A DNA stretch of 64,000 nucleotides from Granulicella mallensis MP5ACTX8 (GTDB taxonomy: Bacteria; Acidobacteriota; Terriglobia; Terriglobales; Acidobacteriaceae): NCBI RefSeq assembly GCF_000178955.2, contig NC_016631.1:4402001-4466000 (forward strand), written 5' to 3'. Numbering within the stretch: position 1 is the first letter of the stretch; each line of letters starts with the position of its first letter. Under the pieces are notes generated by a model. The model saw only the letters and a list, made by a program, of their open reading frames with translations, ran no database searches and was not told the DNA's origin. Of the stretch, positions 25,829 through 36,170 are shown piece after piece. The position numbers and the translations under genes were made by a program.

Positions 25829-28800
25829 TTAGAAGGTGAACTTGATGGCTCCCTGTTGTACACGAGCTGGCTCAAAACCGGTTGATGTGATCTGACCTTC
25901 CTGTCCGCCCTGGTTCACGCCTGTCGCGCTGATCTGGTTACTCGAGTTGGGAACGGCAAAAGACGGATGGTTGAAGACATTGAACATCTCCCACCGGAAC
26001 TGCAGGTTGTACCTCTGGGTGATCTTCCAGTTCTTGTCGAAGCCCGCATCGCCCCACTGTTGTGGAGGACCTAGGATGAAGTTCTTCGGGGTGTTTCCAA
26101 ACGTTCCCGGAGCGTTCACCTGGAAGGCATTGATGTTGAAGTAATTTTTTGTCCACTGGATATCGCTGCCGCGACGAACGTTCAGGTTTTGTCCCGGCGC
26201 AAAATCCGCTCGATCCTCATTCTGCAGAGAACCGGAGTTGTTATTTCCATTGAGACCGGCGCCGATACCGAAGCCGGGGCCAGACATCCAGGTATAGACG
26301 CCGCTTACCTCCCAGCTTCCCAGCAACTCCTGTATCAGCAGATTGTGGCCCCTCAACGCAGGAGAGGTATAGATAAAGTTACTTACCGACACAATCGGGA
26401 AGTTCTGCTGGGAGATACCACGGTTATACCGAAGGTTGAAGGGGTTAGGCAGTTGTGGTGTGCCGAAGCTGATATTCGACGAGCTGGCGTCGTCCATCGT
26501 CTTCGACCAGGTGAGGTTGGATTGGAACTGCAACCCGTGGGAGAACTTGCGCTCCAACGAGGCCTGCATCGAGTTATAGCTCGACGTTCCTACGCTGACC
26601 GTATCGAGGATCGCGCCGAAGGCAGGATACAGGCTACGCGTGCCGCCTGTAGCGAAGATCCCACGGTTCATGTCGATGACGGTGGACTGGTGGTAGCTTT
26701 CACTGCCGACATAAGCCAGGGTGAAGACCATGTTAGCGCCAAAGCCCTGTTGTACTGAGAGATTCCAGCTTTGCGTCGTTCCAAGCTTGAAATTGGGAGC
26801 GATCGTAGCCGGTATCTCCAGTCCCGGCGTAAAGGTCGCGCTTGCCGGCGGCTTCGTAGACACCGAGGCGAAGGGCGGAAATGGGCTTTGGCCGTTCGTT
26901 CCGGGAAAGCCCGCCCAGGGATTCTGCAGGGACAATGGCACACCAGGTGTATTTCCCTGCGTGGTCGTACCCTGATAGGTAAACGTCGGAGCGAACGGAC
27001 TGTTATCCGCCGTATGGTTATAGGCCGAGTAGATCATTGGTGAAGTGAACAGGCCGAAGCCTGCGCGAATGGAGGTCTGGGGCAGCGACTTGGGCTGCCA
27101 GGCAATGCCAAGGCGCGGCTCATAGTAACCATAGGTGGTAGCCATCAGGCCGTTGCCAATCCCAGTGTCTCCCGGAAATACGAGCCCGGTCGGAGCATTG
27201 GGATAGACGGTGCTTTGCTGACCCGGTACGAACGTTGCCGCTCGCCCATTGGCAATCTGCGGTGCGATGTTCGGGTCCCAGCGCAGCCCGGCAGTGAGCG
27301 TGATATTGGGGCGCAACTTGAATTGCTCCTGTCCATAGAAACCTGGCTGCCAACCGGCAACATCCGCGATCTCTCCGGCACCCTGGAAGATGGAATACAG
27401 ATCGCCGAGAAGAAAGTCGGCAAGCCCGTTATTCGTATATTGCCCGCTGAAGTTGATCTCCGGCTCGGTCGGGTACTGCGTAGCCTCCTCGGCGAACTGG
27501 TGCTGAATATTTACGCCGAACTGGAGAGTATGCCTTCCCAGTGTCTTGGTGAAGTTGTCGTAAAAGCCATAGGTGGTACGCACTTCCTGAGAAGGTTCGT
27601 AGTAGCCGGTTTGAAAACCGCCATCTGAGACCGTAAAGCCTTCGACAGAGCAGGAGCCAGGAATCTCCTGCACATTGATGTATTTCGACCAACAGAAGGG
27701 CTGCCCCGTGCTGGTCAGGGCTGGGGATCCGTTATGTGCGGACATCTGGGTCCAGAAGATCGAAGCCACATTGACCATGCTGGGATTGATGACCCATGTA
27801 TGACTTAAAGTCTCGTTGAAGTACTGCATCCTTTCGCCAAACGTATCCCCGTAAGGGGACAGATTGAGCAGGGACAGAATGTTGCCCGGCACATCGCCTG
27901 AGGGTTGATTCAGATTATTAACAAAGCTGCTCACCGCGATCCGCTGCGAAGGAGAGAGGTCGTAGTCGAGTCTGCCGGTACCCTCGTCGTAGTTGTTGAT
28001 CGTCGCCGCGCTTGTGTAATAGACACCGCCATCCGGCTGTTGCCCCAGGGGCAGTGCTGTTTTGGAGATCGTAATCGCTGTCGGGCTGAAGAGCGCAGGG
28101 TTGATCTGATTAGGAACCCCATTCACCATATGGAAAGGAGCGGCCAACGTCTCTTGCCCGTTCGTCGATAATCCGCTGAAGTCTCCATTGAGCATGGCGG
28201 CAGTGGGGGTTTGGGTGAAGTTGGCTGTTGCCGCAGTCGCGGATCGCGTTGCCTGGTAATTGATGAAGAAGAACAGCTTATTCTTCAAAACGGGACCGCC
28301 CACATAGCCGCCGTACTGATTGCGGTGCAGGGGATCTACAGTGTGGCTGAACCAGTTCTTGGCGTTGAAGGTCTGGTCGCGCAGAAACTCGAAGATGCCG
28401 CCATGGAACTCGTTGGTGCCGGTCTTGGTATTGATGCTAACCACCGCGCCGGGCGCAAAACCATAAGCGGCACTGAAGTTGTTGGTGATGATGCGGAACT
28501 CTTCCGTGGCATCGGCGTTAGGAAATGGCGCGGCCAGGCCGAGATAGGTATCCATATTGGGTACGCCGTTCAACAGGTAGTAAGTGCTGCCCTGCCGTCC
28601 GCCGCCTGCGGCTGCGCCTGTTTCCGTAGGGAAAGAGAAACCGCTCTGGAGATAGCTGTTACCAAAACTGGCGTTGATGACACCAGGAGCAAGGAAGACC
28701 AGGGACGAAGGGTCGCGGCCATTCAGAGGCAACTGAGAGATTGCCTGCTCGTTGACGGTCATGCCCAGCTCAGGAGTGGTGGTATTGATCAGCTCGGCAT

Positions 28801-29176
28801 CGGAGGTAACCGTAACCGTCTGGCTCTCACTCCCAATCTTGAGCACCACGTTTTGCGTGGAAGCGACATCGACAGAGAGTGTGATTCCCGTCTGGACGTA
28901 GCCGGCAAAGCCCGTCGCCTGAATGGTCAGTGAATACTTTCCAGGCGGGAGAGGGTTGATGAGATAAACGCCGCTCGCGTTGGTCATCCCGGTTTGAACC
29001 AAGTTCGTGTCCGTATTTTTGGCGGAGACCGTCGCATTCGGGACGACAGCTCCTGTGGAGTCGGTCACCTGGCCAGTGAGACTCGCGCTCGTACCCTGGC
29101 CCAGAGCCATGGTGGCAGAGATCCCAAACAGCATCAAGGTGAGCGTCCGCAACAGATAGTGAATAGAACTTTTCAT
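25829..29176 (-). CDS. TonB-dependent receptor, Oar-like, with CarboxypepD_reg domain
   Basis: 1115 aa. Signal peptide (MKSSIHYLLRTLTLMLFGISATMALGQ), then a carboxypeptidase-regulatory-like domain (about 30-115: SLTGQVTDSTGAVVPNATV, GVYLINPLPPGKYSLTIQATGF), a plug (about 120-230, QLPLNGRDPSSLVFLAPGV), and a large beta-barrel ending ARVQQGAIKFTF with terminal Phe for outer-membrane insertion. This is the receptor architecture expanded in Acidobacteria, comparable in role to SusC for oligosaccharide uptake, though no SusD-like gene follows. A regulon palindrome at 29397-29412 points towards it. It probably imports galactan or other plant oligosaccharides with TonB-ExbBD encoded elsewhere. Confidence 0.92.
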   Translation of the reverse strand: MKSSIHYLLRTLTLMLFGISATMALGQGTSASLTGQVTDSTGAVVPNATVSAKNTDTNLVQTGMTNASGVYLINPLPPGKYSLTIQATGFAGYVQTGITLSVDVASTQNVVLKIGSESQTVTVTSDAELINTTTPELGMTVNEQAISQLPLNGRDPSSLVFLAPGVINASFGNSYLQSGFSFPTETGAAAGGGRQGSTYYLLNGVPNMDTYLGLAAPFPNADATEEFRIITNNFSAAYGFAPGAVVSINTKTGTNEFHGGIFEFLRDQTFNAKNWFSHTVDPLHRNQYGGYVGGPVLKNKLFFFINYQATRSATAATANFTQTPTAAMLNGDFSGLSTNGQETLAAPFHMVNGVPNQINPALFSPTAITISKTALPLGQQPDGGVYYTSAATINNYDEGTGRLDYDLSPSQRIAVSSFVNNLNQPSGDVPGNILSLLNLSPYGDTFGERMQYFNETLSHTWVINPSMVNVASIFWTQMSAHNGSPALTSTGQPFCWSKYINVQEIPGSCSVEGFTVSDGGFQTGYYEPSQEVRTTYGFYDNFTKTLGRHTLQFGVNIQHQFAEEATQYPTEPEINFSGQYTNNGLADFLLGDLYSIFQGAGEIADVAGWQPGFYGQEQFKLRPNITLTAGLRWDPNIAPQIANGRAATFVPGQQSTVYPNAPTGLVFPGDTGIGNGLMATTYGYYEPRLGIAWQPKSLPQTSIRAGFGLFTSPMIYSAYNHTADNSPFAPTFTYQGTTTQGNTPGVPLSLQNPWAGFPGTNGQSPFPPFASVSTKPPASATFTPGLEIPATIAPNFKLGTTQSWNLSVQQGFGANMVFTLAYVGSESYHQSTVIDMNRGIFATGGTRSLYPAFGAILDTVSVGTSSYNSMQASLERKFSHGLQFQSNLTWSKTMDDASSSNISFGTPQLPNPFNLRYNRGISQQNFPIVSVSNFIYTSPALRGHNLLIQELLGSWEVSGVYTWMSGPGFGIGAGLNGNNNSGSLQNEDRADFAPGQNLNVRRGSDIQWTKNYFNINAFQVNAPGTFGNTPKNFILGPPQQWGDAGFDKNWKITQRYNLQFRWEMFNVFNHPSFAVPNSSNQISATGVNQGGQEGQITSTGFEPARVQQGAIKFTF

Positions 29177-29396
29177 TCCTAGCCTCTTCCTTCAAGCAAA
29201 ATCAAATCAAAAATTCGATCGGCTGCAAGTGGCCTGCCGTCGTAACCGTCTTCATTTCGGTGGGGAATCTCTGCGTATCCACCCATCTTTCGTGCTCTCA
29301 TCAGGCTCGCGATGTCTCAGCCAGTGCTCTAGACCGACCTGAAAACACCCTGCCCGATTGCGACCCCACTATAGGCGCGCACAACAATTACTCGAA

Positions 29397-29412
29397 TCCC
29401 CCAAAAGTTGGA
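29397..29412 (-). promoter_or_regulatory. Carbohydrate-regulon palindrome upstream of TonB receptor
   Basis: Read on the minus strand: TCCAAC-TTTT-GGGGGA followed by TTCGAGTAAT. It lies 220 bp upstream of the receptor start in the 467-bp gap between the receptor and GH35 genes, where no other gene is apparent. Arms pair at four of six positions, so it is a weaker copy, but length, spacing and TTCG tail agree. Confidence 0.6.
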
Positions 29413-29643
29413 TTGGTAACGATTTATCCATGCAAGTTATTTCCGAACGGCCTGGAACTCTTGGGCCCGGGTAGAGAGAACCCGTTTAGGGCCCAATTTC
29501 TGATAGAACGACGTACGAAATCCCGTTTTTAGCGATTGATACCGACAAGTCTTGCAGACAGCTCTATACCGACGTGCAGCATTGCCGCTCCCATCGTCAC
29601 GCGTAGGTGCGATGCCATTCGACTAGAGAACTCCGACCGGCAC

Positions 29644-32142
29644 CTATCTCTGATCCGCCACATTCAGCACCAGTTGATACTGCGGAATAAGGTTCACACG
29701 CGATAGCGTGTACGCCGCTCCCTCAGCATCGAAGTGCAGCGCATCCGCCTTCTCGAGGTACATCGGATACGTCTTGGGCAGCGGCAGTACCCGCAACTCT
29801 AACGTCCTGCCCGCGCTCCGCCAATCCGGCAGTGCCTCTTTCAATCCCACCGTCCACGTCAGCCCGTTCCAGAAATCGTCATCGATCAACCGCTTCCCTT
29901 CCGATAGCCGCGCTTCATCGCCCTGGTAGTCGATCTTCAGCCACACATCCGATACCTCCGCCCCTGCCGGCACAGGTGGCACCTCGATTCTCCACGCCGC
30001 CGCCCCCGCAAACTCCGACACCTCCGGCTTGATCGGCAGCGCATTCGGTCTCCATGAAAGCTTCGGCCCCAACGCCCAAGGCTCGTGCGGCTTCGCCTCC
30101 TGTACCTTCGTCACTGTCGCCTTCAGTTCTATCTTTGGCAGCACCGCGTCGTACTCGACGAAAACACCATCTTTCCCGTCTTTCGCAATCTTCTGCTCAG
30201 CGCTCGCCTTCACCTTTCCAAAAATCCCAAACTTCATCGTGGGATCATCCGACTGCAGCGTCCATCGCGCTCCATCGAAGAACGCATTGGACTTCGTTGC
30301 TAGCAGCATCGATGGATCGTCCCCACGCCACACCTGCTCGGCCTCAGCCTCCGACAACAACACCAGCCGCACTCCCCCGTCAAGCTTCACCTCGACCTCG
30401 GATGCGCCCGCACCGCGCACACGCAACATCACACCTGACTCCGTGCGGCTCGTCTTCACAGGTCCCGAAAGACCCGTCACCTTTGCGCCTGCACCCAGCG
30501 CAAACTCCGCACTCACACCCGGGAGCGCAAAGAAAAAATAATAGGCCTGCCCACCCGTCTCCACGCGCTTGAACAACTGTGCTGTGCTGTATCGCAGCGT
30601 CACTGGTTTCTCGATCGCCACCCCGCGCAGCGGCAGATTCACCGGCCAGATTCCATACGCTCCCGCCGGCAGATCGATCGGCTCCTCCGGAACTTTCACC
30701 ATTTCTTTCGGAAGCTTCAACTCCACCTGAAAACCTTTACGCTCGGGCATCGTCAACCCGCGTACGTAGTTGTTCACAAATACGAATCCGGCCTCGCCAT
30801 TAGTCCTCGCCGCCACGCGCGCCACACTCGTATCCTTCGGCCCACTCGGCACCTCCGCTGGGGCACGTGTCGTCATCGGTGCCAGCTCCGCTCCGAAGTC
30901 ATTCAGGAAATAATGCACCAGTTTCATCTTCCGCAGGGACTCGCGCTCCTGCCCAAACGCTCCCAGGGGAGACTGAAAGTCATACGACTTCTCCGGCACA
31001 TCCGTCGCATCGTCTGCTCGCTGCGACTCCTCCAGCGTGATCGAACCACTATCCGGGTTCACGCCACCGTGGAACATGTAGTACCCCAACAGATTTACAC
31101 CGCTACCCAGCATCACCGGCGCAATCGCCGCAATATCGTCCGCATCAAAGGCTGGCCGCCGGAAGTAGGTATCCTGACCTCCGCCGCCTACTTCCGCAGT
31201 TAAGAATGGCGTGTTCTTATAACTCGCCGCGGGATTCTGTCCGCCCCCACCCACCGCTCCCATGTTTCCTGCAACGCGATTCCTGAACCGGAACGCATAA
31301 ATCTCATTGCCATAGAGCGACTTGTTCGTACCCTGCCAGGGCGCATCCGGATACCCGCCAAACGTCGGCAACACTTCATCCAATGGAACCGCTGCGCCAT
31401 CCCATCCCGTCACCGTGTACAGCGGCACATCCAGCCCATCCGCAATCGCCATCTCCTTCAACTTCCGGATATGCTCCGTCCCCCGACCCGACCCCGCAGG
31501 CCCCTCGGGATACTCGTTCTCCAACTGGATCCCGATCACCGGCCCGCCATCCTTCCACAACTCGCCCTTCAACTGCGCCCCAATCTGCGCATAAAAACTC
31601 TGCACCTCTTTCAGGTACACGAGGTCGTTCTGCCGCACCGGGCCATTCTTCAACACCCAATCCGGAAATCCTCCATGCCGCACCTCGCCATGCACCCAGG
31701 GTCCAATGCGCGGATACACATCCATCCCATGCTTGCCGCATAGCTCTACAAATTTGCGCAGATCGCGCCGGGCCGTCCAGTCGAATTGCCCTTCGACTTC
31801 CTCATGATGGTTCCAGATGATGTACGTCTCGATCACCTGCACTCCGGCCGCCTTCATCTTCAAGATTTCCTGTTCCCACTCCGCCTCCGGATAGCGTGAG
31901 TATTCAAATTCACCCATCACCGGAAGCCACGGCTTACCATCCAGCGTCAGATACTGCGAGTTGATCCCAATCACCTGCCCCCGCGGATTACGCGAAGATC
32001 CCAACTTCGCCGCCACCGGCTGTGGCGCCACCATCGGCGCCGTCGCATCGATCGCAATCACATTCTGTGCACGCGCCCGCATCCCCACCACGACCGCCAG
32101 CCCCGCGATCACAACCGTCCTCATCCAAATCTTTCTCATCAT
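29644..32142 (-). CDS. Secreted GH35 beta-galactosidase
   Basis: 832 aa from the ATG at 32142, chosen for the AAGGAAAG site and the signal peptide (MMRKIWMRTVVIAGLAVVVGMRARAQ). The GH35 barrel opens with YLTLDGKPWLPVMGEFEYSRYPEAEWEQEILKMKAAGVQVIETYIIWNHHE. The acid/base Glu is in VIGIQLENEYP and the nucleophile Glu is probably in FLTAEVGGGGQ. C-terminal beta-rich domains continue to the end. GH35 enzymes remove terminal beta-galactose from galactan and galacto-oligosaccharides. Next to the GH53 galactanase it would finish galactan breakdown in the periplasm or outside. Promoter palindrome at 32327. Confidence 0.9.
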   Translation of the reverse strand: MMRKIWMRTVVIAGLAVVVGMRARAQNVIAIDATAPMVAPQPVAAKLGSSRNPRGQVIGINSQYLTLDGKPWLPVMGEFEYSRYPEAEWEQEILKMKAAGVQVIETYIIWNHHEEVEGQFDWTARRDLRKFVELCGKHGMDVYPRIGPWVHGEVRHGGFPDWVLKNGPVRQNDLVYLKEVQSFYAQIGAQLKGELWKDGGPVIGIQLENEYPEGPAGSGRGTEHIRKLKEMAIADGLDVPLYTVTGWDGAAVPLDEVLPTFGGYPDAPWQGTNKSLYGNEIYAFRFRNRVAGNMGAVGGGGQNPAASYKNTPFLTAEVGGGGQDTYFRRPAFDADDIAAIAPVMLGSGVNLLGYYMFHGGVNPDSGSITLEESQRADDATDVPEKSYDFQSPLGAFGQERESLRKMKLVHYFLNDFGAELAPMTTRAPAEVPSGPKDTSVARVAARTNGEAGFVFVNNYVRGLTMPERKGFQVELKLPKEMVKVPEEPIDLPAGAYGIWPVNLPLRGVAIEKPVTLRYSTAQLFKRVETGGQAYYFFFALPGVSAEFALGAGAKVTGLSGPVKTSRTESGVMLRVRGAGASEVEVKLDGGVRLVLLSEAEAEQVWRGDDPSMLLATKSNAFFDGARWTLQSDDPTMKFGIFGKVKASAEQKIAKDGKDGVFVEYDAVLPKIELKATVTKVQEAKPHEPWALGPKLSWRPNALPIKPEVSEFAGAAAWRIEVPPVPAGAEVSDVWLKIDYQGDEARLSEGKRLIDDDFWNGLTWTVGLKEALPDWRSAGRTLELRVLPLPKTYPMYLEKADALHFDAEGAAYTLSRVNLIPQYQLVLNVADQR

Positions 32143-32326
32143 TCTTTCCTTCCGAAATGGATTCGCCTTCGTAATCGCATGTACGCGTCGTGCATAGGCA
32201 GCAAGCCTCACACCTGTCATCGAACCGTCACGCTGCACAAGCATTTGTTCCGCACTTCGCTCACGCCGCCGTAAACCCAGGCAGCACAGCATCAGGAACT
32301 ATAGGGTTTCCAACCTACCTCGCGAA

Positions 32327-32342
32327 TCCAACGAAAGTCGGA
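32327..32342 (-). promoter_or_regulatory. Carbohydrate-regulon palindrome upstream of GH35
   Basis: Minus strand TCCGAC-TTTC-GTTGGA followed by TTCGCGAGG. Five of six arm positions pair. It is 185 bp upstream of the GH35 start and 35 bp beyond the stop of the response-regulator gene. Confidence 0.65.
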
Positions 32343-32376
32343 CTACGCTCATTTTGTTTTCACCTGACCGGTGTCC

Positions 32377-33015
32377 CTACAGATGCACCAACCCCCGCTT
32401 CAGGCCTTCCACGACAGCCTGCGTCCGGTCGCTCACGTTCAGCCTCATCAGGATCACGCTCACATGCGACTTTACCGTCGCCTCTTTGATCGCCAACTCC
32501 TCTGCGATCTCGCGATTGCTCTTTCCCGCAAACAGCAACTGCAGCACCTCCTGCTCGCGCTGGCTCAAGTGCGATCCCGGCACACGCGACGACAGTGCCT
32601 GGCTCACCACCTGCGGCAGAAACCGATGCCCCGCATGAACCCTGTACAGCGCCTTCACCAGCGCATCATGCGGCATGCCCTTGATCAGATACCCCTGAGC
32701 TCCGGCCTCCAGTGCCTGATGAATATCCTCATCGCCCTCATACGTCGTCAGAGCCACGATCCGTGCCTTCGGGGATATCGCCCGTATCGCTCGTATCGCC
32801 TCCACACCACTCTTGTCCGGAAGGCGCAAATCCATCAGCGTCAGATCCGGTCTCTCCGCTGCAAACAGCCGCACTGCCTCAGCGGCGGTCCCCGCCTGCG
32901 CCACGACTTGCAGGTCTGGCTGCGCAGATAAGATCGCAGCAACCCCCACACGCATGATCGGATGATCATCCACAATCAAAACCCGTATCTTTTTCAGTTC
33001 CCCATCTGCACTCAT
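32377..33015 (-). CDS. NarL/LuxR-type response regulator
   Basis: 212 aa. Receiver domain residues 10-125 with acidic pair Asp16/Asp17 (VLIVDDHP), phospho-acceptor Asp62 (LTLMDLRLP), Thr in VALTTYEG and Lys near 113 (GYLIKGMP). The C-terminal LuxR-type helix-turn-helix is LSQREQEVLQLLFAGKSNREIAEELAIKEATVKSHVSVILMRL. Its start overlaps the kinase stop by 4 bp. It is the natural partner of the propeller kinase. NarL-type regulators bind inverted repeats with short half-sites, so the TCCNNC-N4-GNNGGA sites are a fair candidate target. Confidence 0.93.
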   Translation of the reverse strand: MSADGELKKIRVLIVDDHPIMRVGVAAILSAQPDLQVVAQAGTAAEAVRLFAAERPDLTLMDLRLPDKSGVEAIRAIRAISPKARIVALTTYEGDEDIHQALEAGAQGYLIKGMPHDALVKALYRVHAGHRFLPQVVSQALSSRVPGSHLSQREQEVLQLLFAGKSNREIAEELAIKEATVKSHVSVILMRLNVSDRTQAVVEGLKRGLVHL

Positions 33016-36000
33016 CTGCTGTCCCCTCTCACTCTAAGTCGCAACTGCACCCGAGTCCCAACTCCTCGCGCACTTGTTAACTCCATCCGTCCCCCCAGCC
33101 GCTGCACACGTTCCCGCATCCCCACAATCCCGTAATGCCCCTCTGCCACAACATTCTCTCTATCCGTTGCAAATCCGCATCCTTTATCCGCGATGCTGAT
33201 CACCAGCTCTTCACCGCGCATCTTCAACTGCAGCTCCACCCTTCCGCTCCGGCTATGCTGGACCGAGTTGTAGACCGCCTCCCGCACCGTCATCAAGATC
33301 TCATGCGCTACCGATGCCCCAACTGCCATGCGCTCCACATCATGCTCAAAGACCACCACCGTCCTTGACTCTCCAGCCTCAGACTCTCTCGTTGTCTGCG
33401 CTGCCACCCCTTTCAGGGCCGCAATCAAATCCACGTCCTTCTCCGGCTCATGCCGCATATTCCAGATCGCCTGCCGAGCCTCATCGATCGTCGTCCGAGC
33501 CTGCACCCGCGCAACCTCCAGCAAGCCGTCCTTCGTTGCACCCTGCTCACTGCCTGCCTTCAGCTCCTGTGTACTCGCCATCGCTTCCAATAGCGCCGAG
33601 ATCCCCGCGCATCCCTGAATCACCGTGTCATGCATCTCCCGCGCCAGACGGCTCCGCTCCTCCAGCACCGCCGCAAACCGTGTCCGCATCCCGCGCACAC
33701 GCACCTGGTACAGGCTCCACGCAACCGCTAACACGATCACACCGCACAAGGCATAGAACCACCACGTCTCGTAAAACACCTGGGCCTTCACCAGCACCAG
33801 ATCGAACTCGCTCACACTCTCCGGATTCGCCGTGTTGAACGCCCGCACTCTAAATCTGTAACTCCCTGCGCGCAGATTTGTATAGGTCGCTTCCCGGTTC
33901 ACCCCCGCGGTATTCCAACTCGGATCGAAACCCTCCAGCTTGTAGCGAAACCGCACCCCATCCTGCGGCCGCAACGAGACCACCGTAAACGCGAAGCTCA
34001 GCCGCACCACATTTGCCGCAACCTTCAGCGGGCCATTGGGCGCAACACTCTGTCCATCCTCGATGACCCCATCCACAGAAGCTCTCGGAGCTGGTTCCGC
34101 CGCCGTCTCCACTCTCGCCAGATGGGCCGCCCCCCGGCTTGTCGGAAACCACACGCTATCATCCGGAGCCAGATACCCTGCCGGCTGCCGGCCGCCATAC
34201 ATCTGCGCTCCATCCGCTCCAAACGGCATCCTGTACGTCTGCACACTCAAGGGCTGCGCCGCGCTCGCAGCCCTTTCCATCTCTGTCTCCGCTACCGACG
34301 CGATCGTGTTCGGGCCTGTCACCCAAAACCTTCCCGTGCGGTCCTGCAGCACCTGGTACACGCTATTCGACGGCAATCCCTCCGAAGCCGTGAACTGTTG
34401 CAGACTGCCTTTACCAGTACCCGGTCCCGCGCGATACCGGAACAATCCGTGATCTCTCGTCCCAAACCACAGCGCGCCGCTGCGGTCCTCCAGGATCGAC
34501 CACACCTGGTCCTGTGCCAACGCCGCTGTCGCCGCATCCTGCTCGAACCGCCCGTTCTTCCACCGGCTCAATCCATGATCGGTCCCGATCCACAAGCTTC
34601 CTCCGCTGTCCTGCAACAGGCTTCGCGTGCTGAAGAACGCCAGCCCATTCGCTTCGGTAAATTTCTTCGCCCCCTCCGTGCCGATCCGGCTCACGCCCTC
34701 ATCCGTCGCAATCCACATCGCACCATCACGACTCTCCAGGAACCCGCGTATGAAGTTGTTCGTCAACTCTGCCGGAGCCGTATAGTGCCGCACCTCATCT
34801 CCGTCTACGCGATACGCACCACTCCCATCCGTGCCAATCCACAGAGCCCCATCCCGCGCCCGATACACATTCCGCACCTTGATATTGGTCAGCCCACCAT
34901 AGGTCACACGCCGCGCCACGTTCTTGCGAATCAGATACAGATTCTGCGCCGCCACCCAAACGTCGCCGTGCTCATCTCCCGAGATTGTTCCAAAATCCGG
35001 ATCGCCGCTCTCCGGCAGCGCAACCACACGCACGGGAGTCTTGTTCAATCTCACCAACCCTGCCTGCGTCCCAATCCATATCTGCCGCTGATCGTCTTCA
35101 AACAGATACAACACCGTTTCGCTCGGCAGCAGTCCCTGCCCACTGATTCGCCGCAGTGTGTCGCTGGATCCCGGATGTAACGTCCACACGCCATTGCCAA
35201 TCGTGCCAATCCATAGCGTCCCATCGCTTGACTCGAGCAGCGTCCGCACCGTCGCTCGAATTCCCGCTACTGTATGGAACTTCCCTTTCTCCAGATATTG
35301 CAATCCTCCCACCGTTCCCACCCACAGCCTGCCATCACGTGTCTCAAGCACACTCTTCACGCGATTCTGGCTATACACTCCGGGAAGCACAAACTCTCGT
35401 TCCGTCCCATCGGGATCGAACGCCGTAAGTCTCGATCCTCCCACCCAGATCCTGCCTGTCTTGTCCTCCGTAATCGAATGCACCGCCTGTGGCACAATCG
35501 CTCCCACATCCACTCGCCGCAACCTCTCACCTGTCGAGGCCGCATCCATCACGAACAATCCATCATCGGTTCCCACCCACAATCTTCCGCGGCTGTCTTC
35601 AAAGACCTTGCGCACAAATCCGTCCGTCAGGCCTTCAGAGAAGGAGTAGGCCTTTACCGCTCCATTCCGCAGACGCAGCAGGCCACCGCCCTCAGTTCCG
35701 GCCCATAGGCTTCCATCCCTGCCGAAGGTAAGCGTAAAGATGCTGTTCGCGAGTAACGGCTGTGCCCGCGCCGTCACCTCCATATGGGACCCATCGAAGC
35801 GCGTCAGCCCACCTGTCGTCCCAATCCACAGGACACCTTCACTGGACTCCACGATCGCCTGCACCGTGTCCTCCGGCAGTCCATCGCTGATCCGCCAAAG
35901 TGTCCGCGTGTACTCAAACTGCTGCTGCGCAGGCAGCGCCTGCGTTGACTCAGGCCTTACCTGTGGCCGCGCCGGCAGAGCACACCATGCCCCCAGACAA

Positions 36001-36044
36001 ACCACCACCAGCGCAAACCGAAACACCATCCGCATATCCCACAC
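33012..36044 (-). CDS. Histidine kinase with periplasmic two-component propeller sensor
   Basis: 1010 aa; start at 36044 or at the ATG 9 nt later (after TGTGGG). Signal peptide/anchor (residues 5-27), then many Reg_prop beta-propeller repeats (about 40-640) recurring as WIGTxGGL and DRxGxLWIGT, a Y_Y_Y Ig-like domain (about 670-740, FRYKLEGFDPSWN, YTNLRAGSYRFRVRAFN), a TM helix (about 755-775) and a HisKA_3 domain with phospho-acceptor His in LAREMHDTVIQG (about 804), then HATPase_c (VREAVYNSVQHSRS, DKGCGFAT, GHYGIVGMRERV). This is the sensor layout of Bacteroides hybrid regulators of polysaccharide loci, here with a separate regulator. Divergent from GH53. Confidence 0.93.
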   Translation of the reverse strand: MWDMRMVFRFALVVVCLGAWCALPARPQVRPESTQALPAQQQFEYTRTLWRISDGLPEDTVQAIVESSEGVLWIGTTGGLTRFDGSHMEVTARAQPLLANSIFTLTFGRDGSLWAGTEGGGLLRLRNGAVKAYSFSEGLTDGFVRKVFEDSRGRLWVGTDDGLFVMDAASTGERLRRVDVGAIVPQAVHSITEDKTGRIWVGGSRLTAFDPDGTEREFVLPGVYSQNRVKSVLETRDGRLWVGTVGGLQYLEKGKFHTVAGIRATVRTLLESSDGTLWIGTIGNGVWTLHPGSSDTLRRISGQGLLPSETVLYLFEDDQRQIWIGTQAGLVRLNKTPVRVVALPESGDPDFGTISGDEHGDVWVAAQNLYLIRKNVARRVTYGGLTNIKVRNVYRARDGALWIGTDGSGAYRVDGDEVRHYTAPAELTNNFIRGFLESRDGAMWIATDEGVSRIGTEGAKKFTEANGLAFFSTRSLLQDSGGSLWIGTDHGLSRWKNGRFEQDAATAALAQDQVWSILEDRSGALWFGTRDHGLFRYRAGPGTGKGSLQQFTASEGLPSNSVYQVLQDRTGRFWVTGPNTIASVAETEMERAASAAQPLSVQTYRMPFGADGAQMYGGRQPAGYLAPDDSVWFPTSRGAAHLARVETAAEPAPRASVDGVIEDGQSVAPNGPLKVAANVVRLSFAFTVVSLRPQDGVRFRYKLEGFDPSWNTAGVNREATYTNLRAGSYRFRVRAFNTANPESVSEFDLVLVKAQVFYETWWFYALCGVIVLAVAWSLYQVRVRGMRTRFAAVLEERSRLAREMHDTVIQGCAGISALLEAMASTQELKAGSEQGATKDGLLEVARVQARTTIDEARQAIWNMRHEPEKDVDLIAALKGVAAQTTRESEAGESRTVVVFEHDVERMAVGASVAHEILMTVREAVYNSVQHSRSGRVELQLKMRGEELVISIADKGCGFATDRENVVAEGHYGIVGMRERVQRLGGRMELTSARGVGTRVQLRLRVRGDSR

Positions 36045-36170
36045 ATACTAGAGCAAATCTTCCTCACCATAGGACAGCTTTGAAAAAGCGGCCATAAACA
36101 GTCGCAAAACGGCTTGAGGACTTACTGAGTTTTTGGAATCTGCATCCGTAGTGTTCTTCCATTTTGCGTC

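Noticed and set aside
34122-35180. A 352-residue open frame on the plus strand inside the sensor kinase gene.
   Set aside because: It is antisense to clear propeller repeats, is rich in Arg/Pro/His as expected for an antisense reading of a GC-rich gene, and has no ribosome site or family marks.
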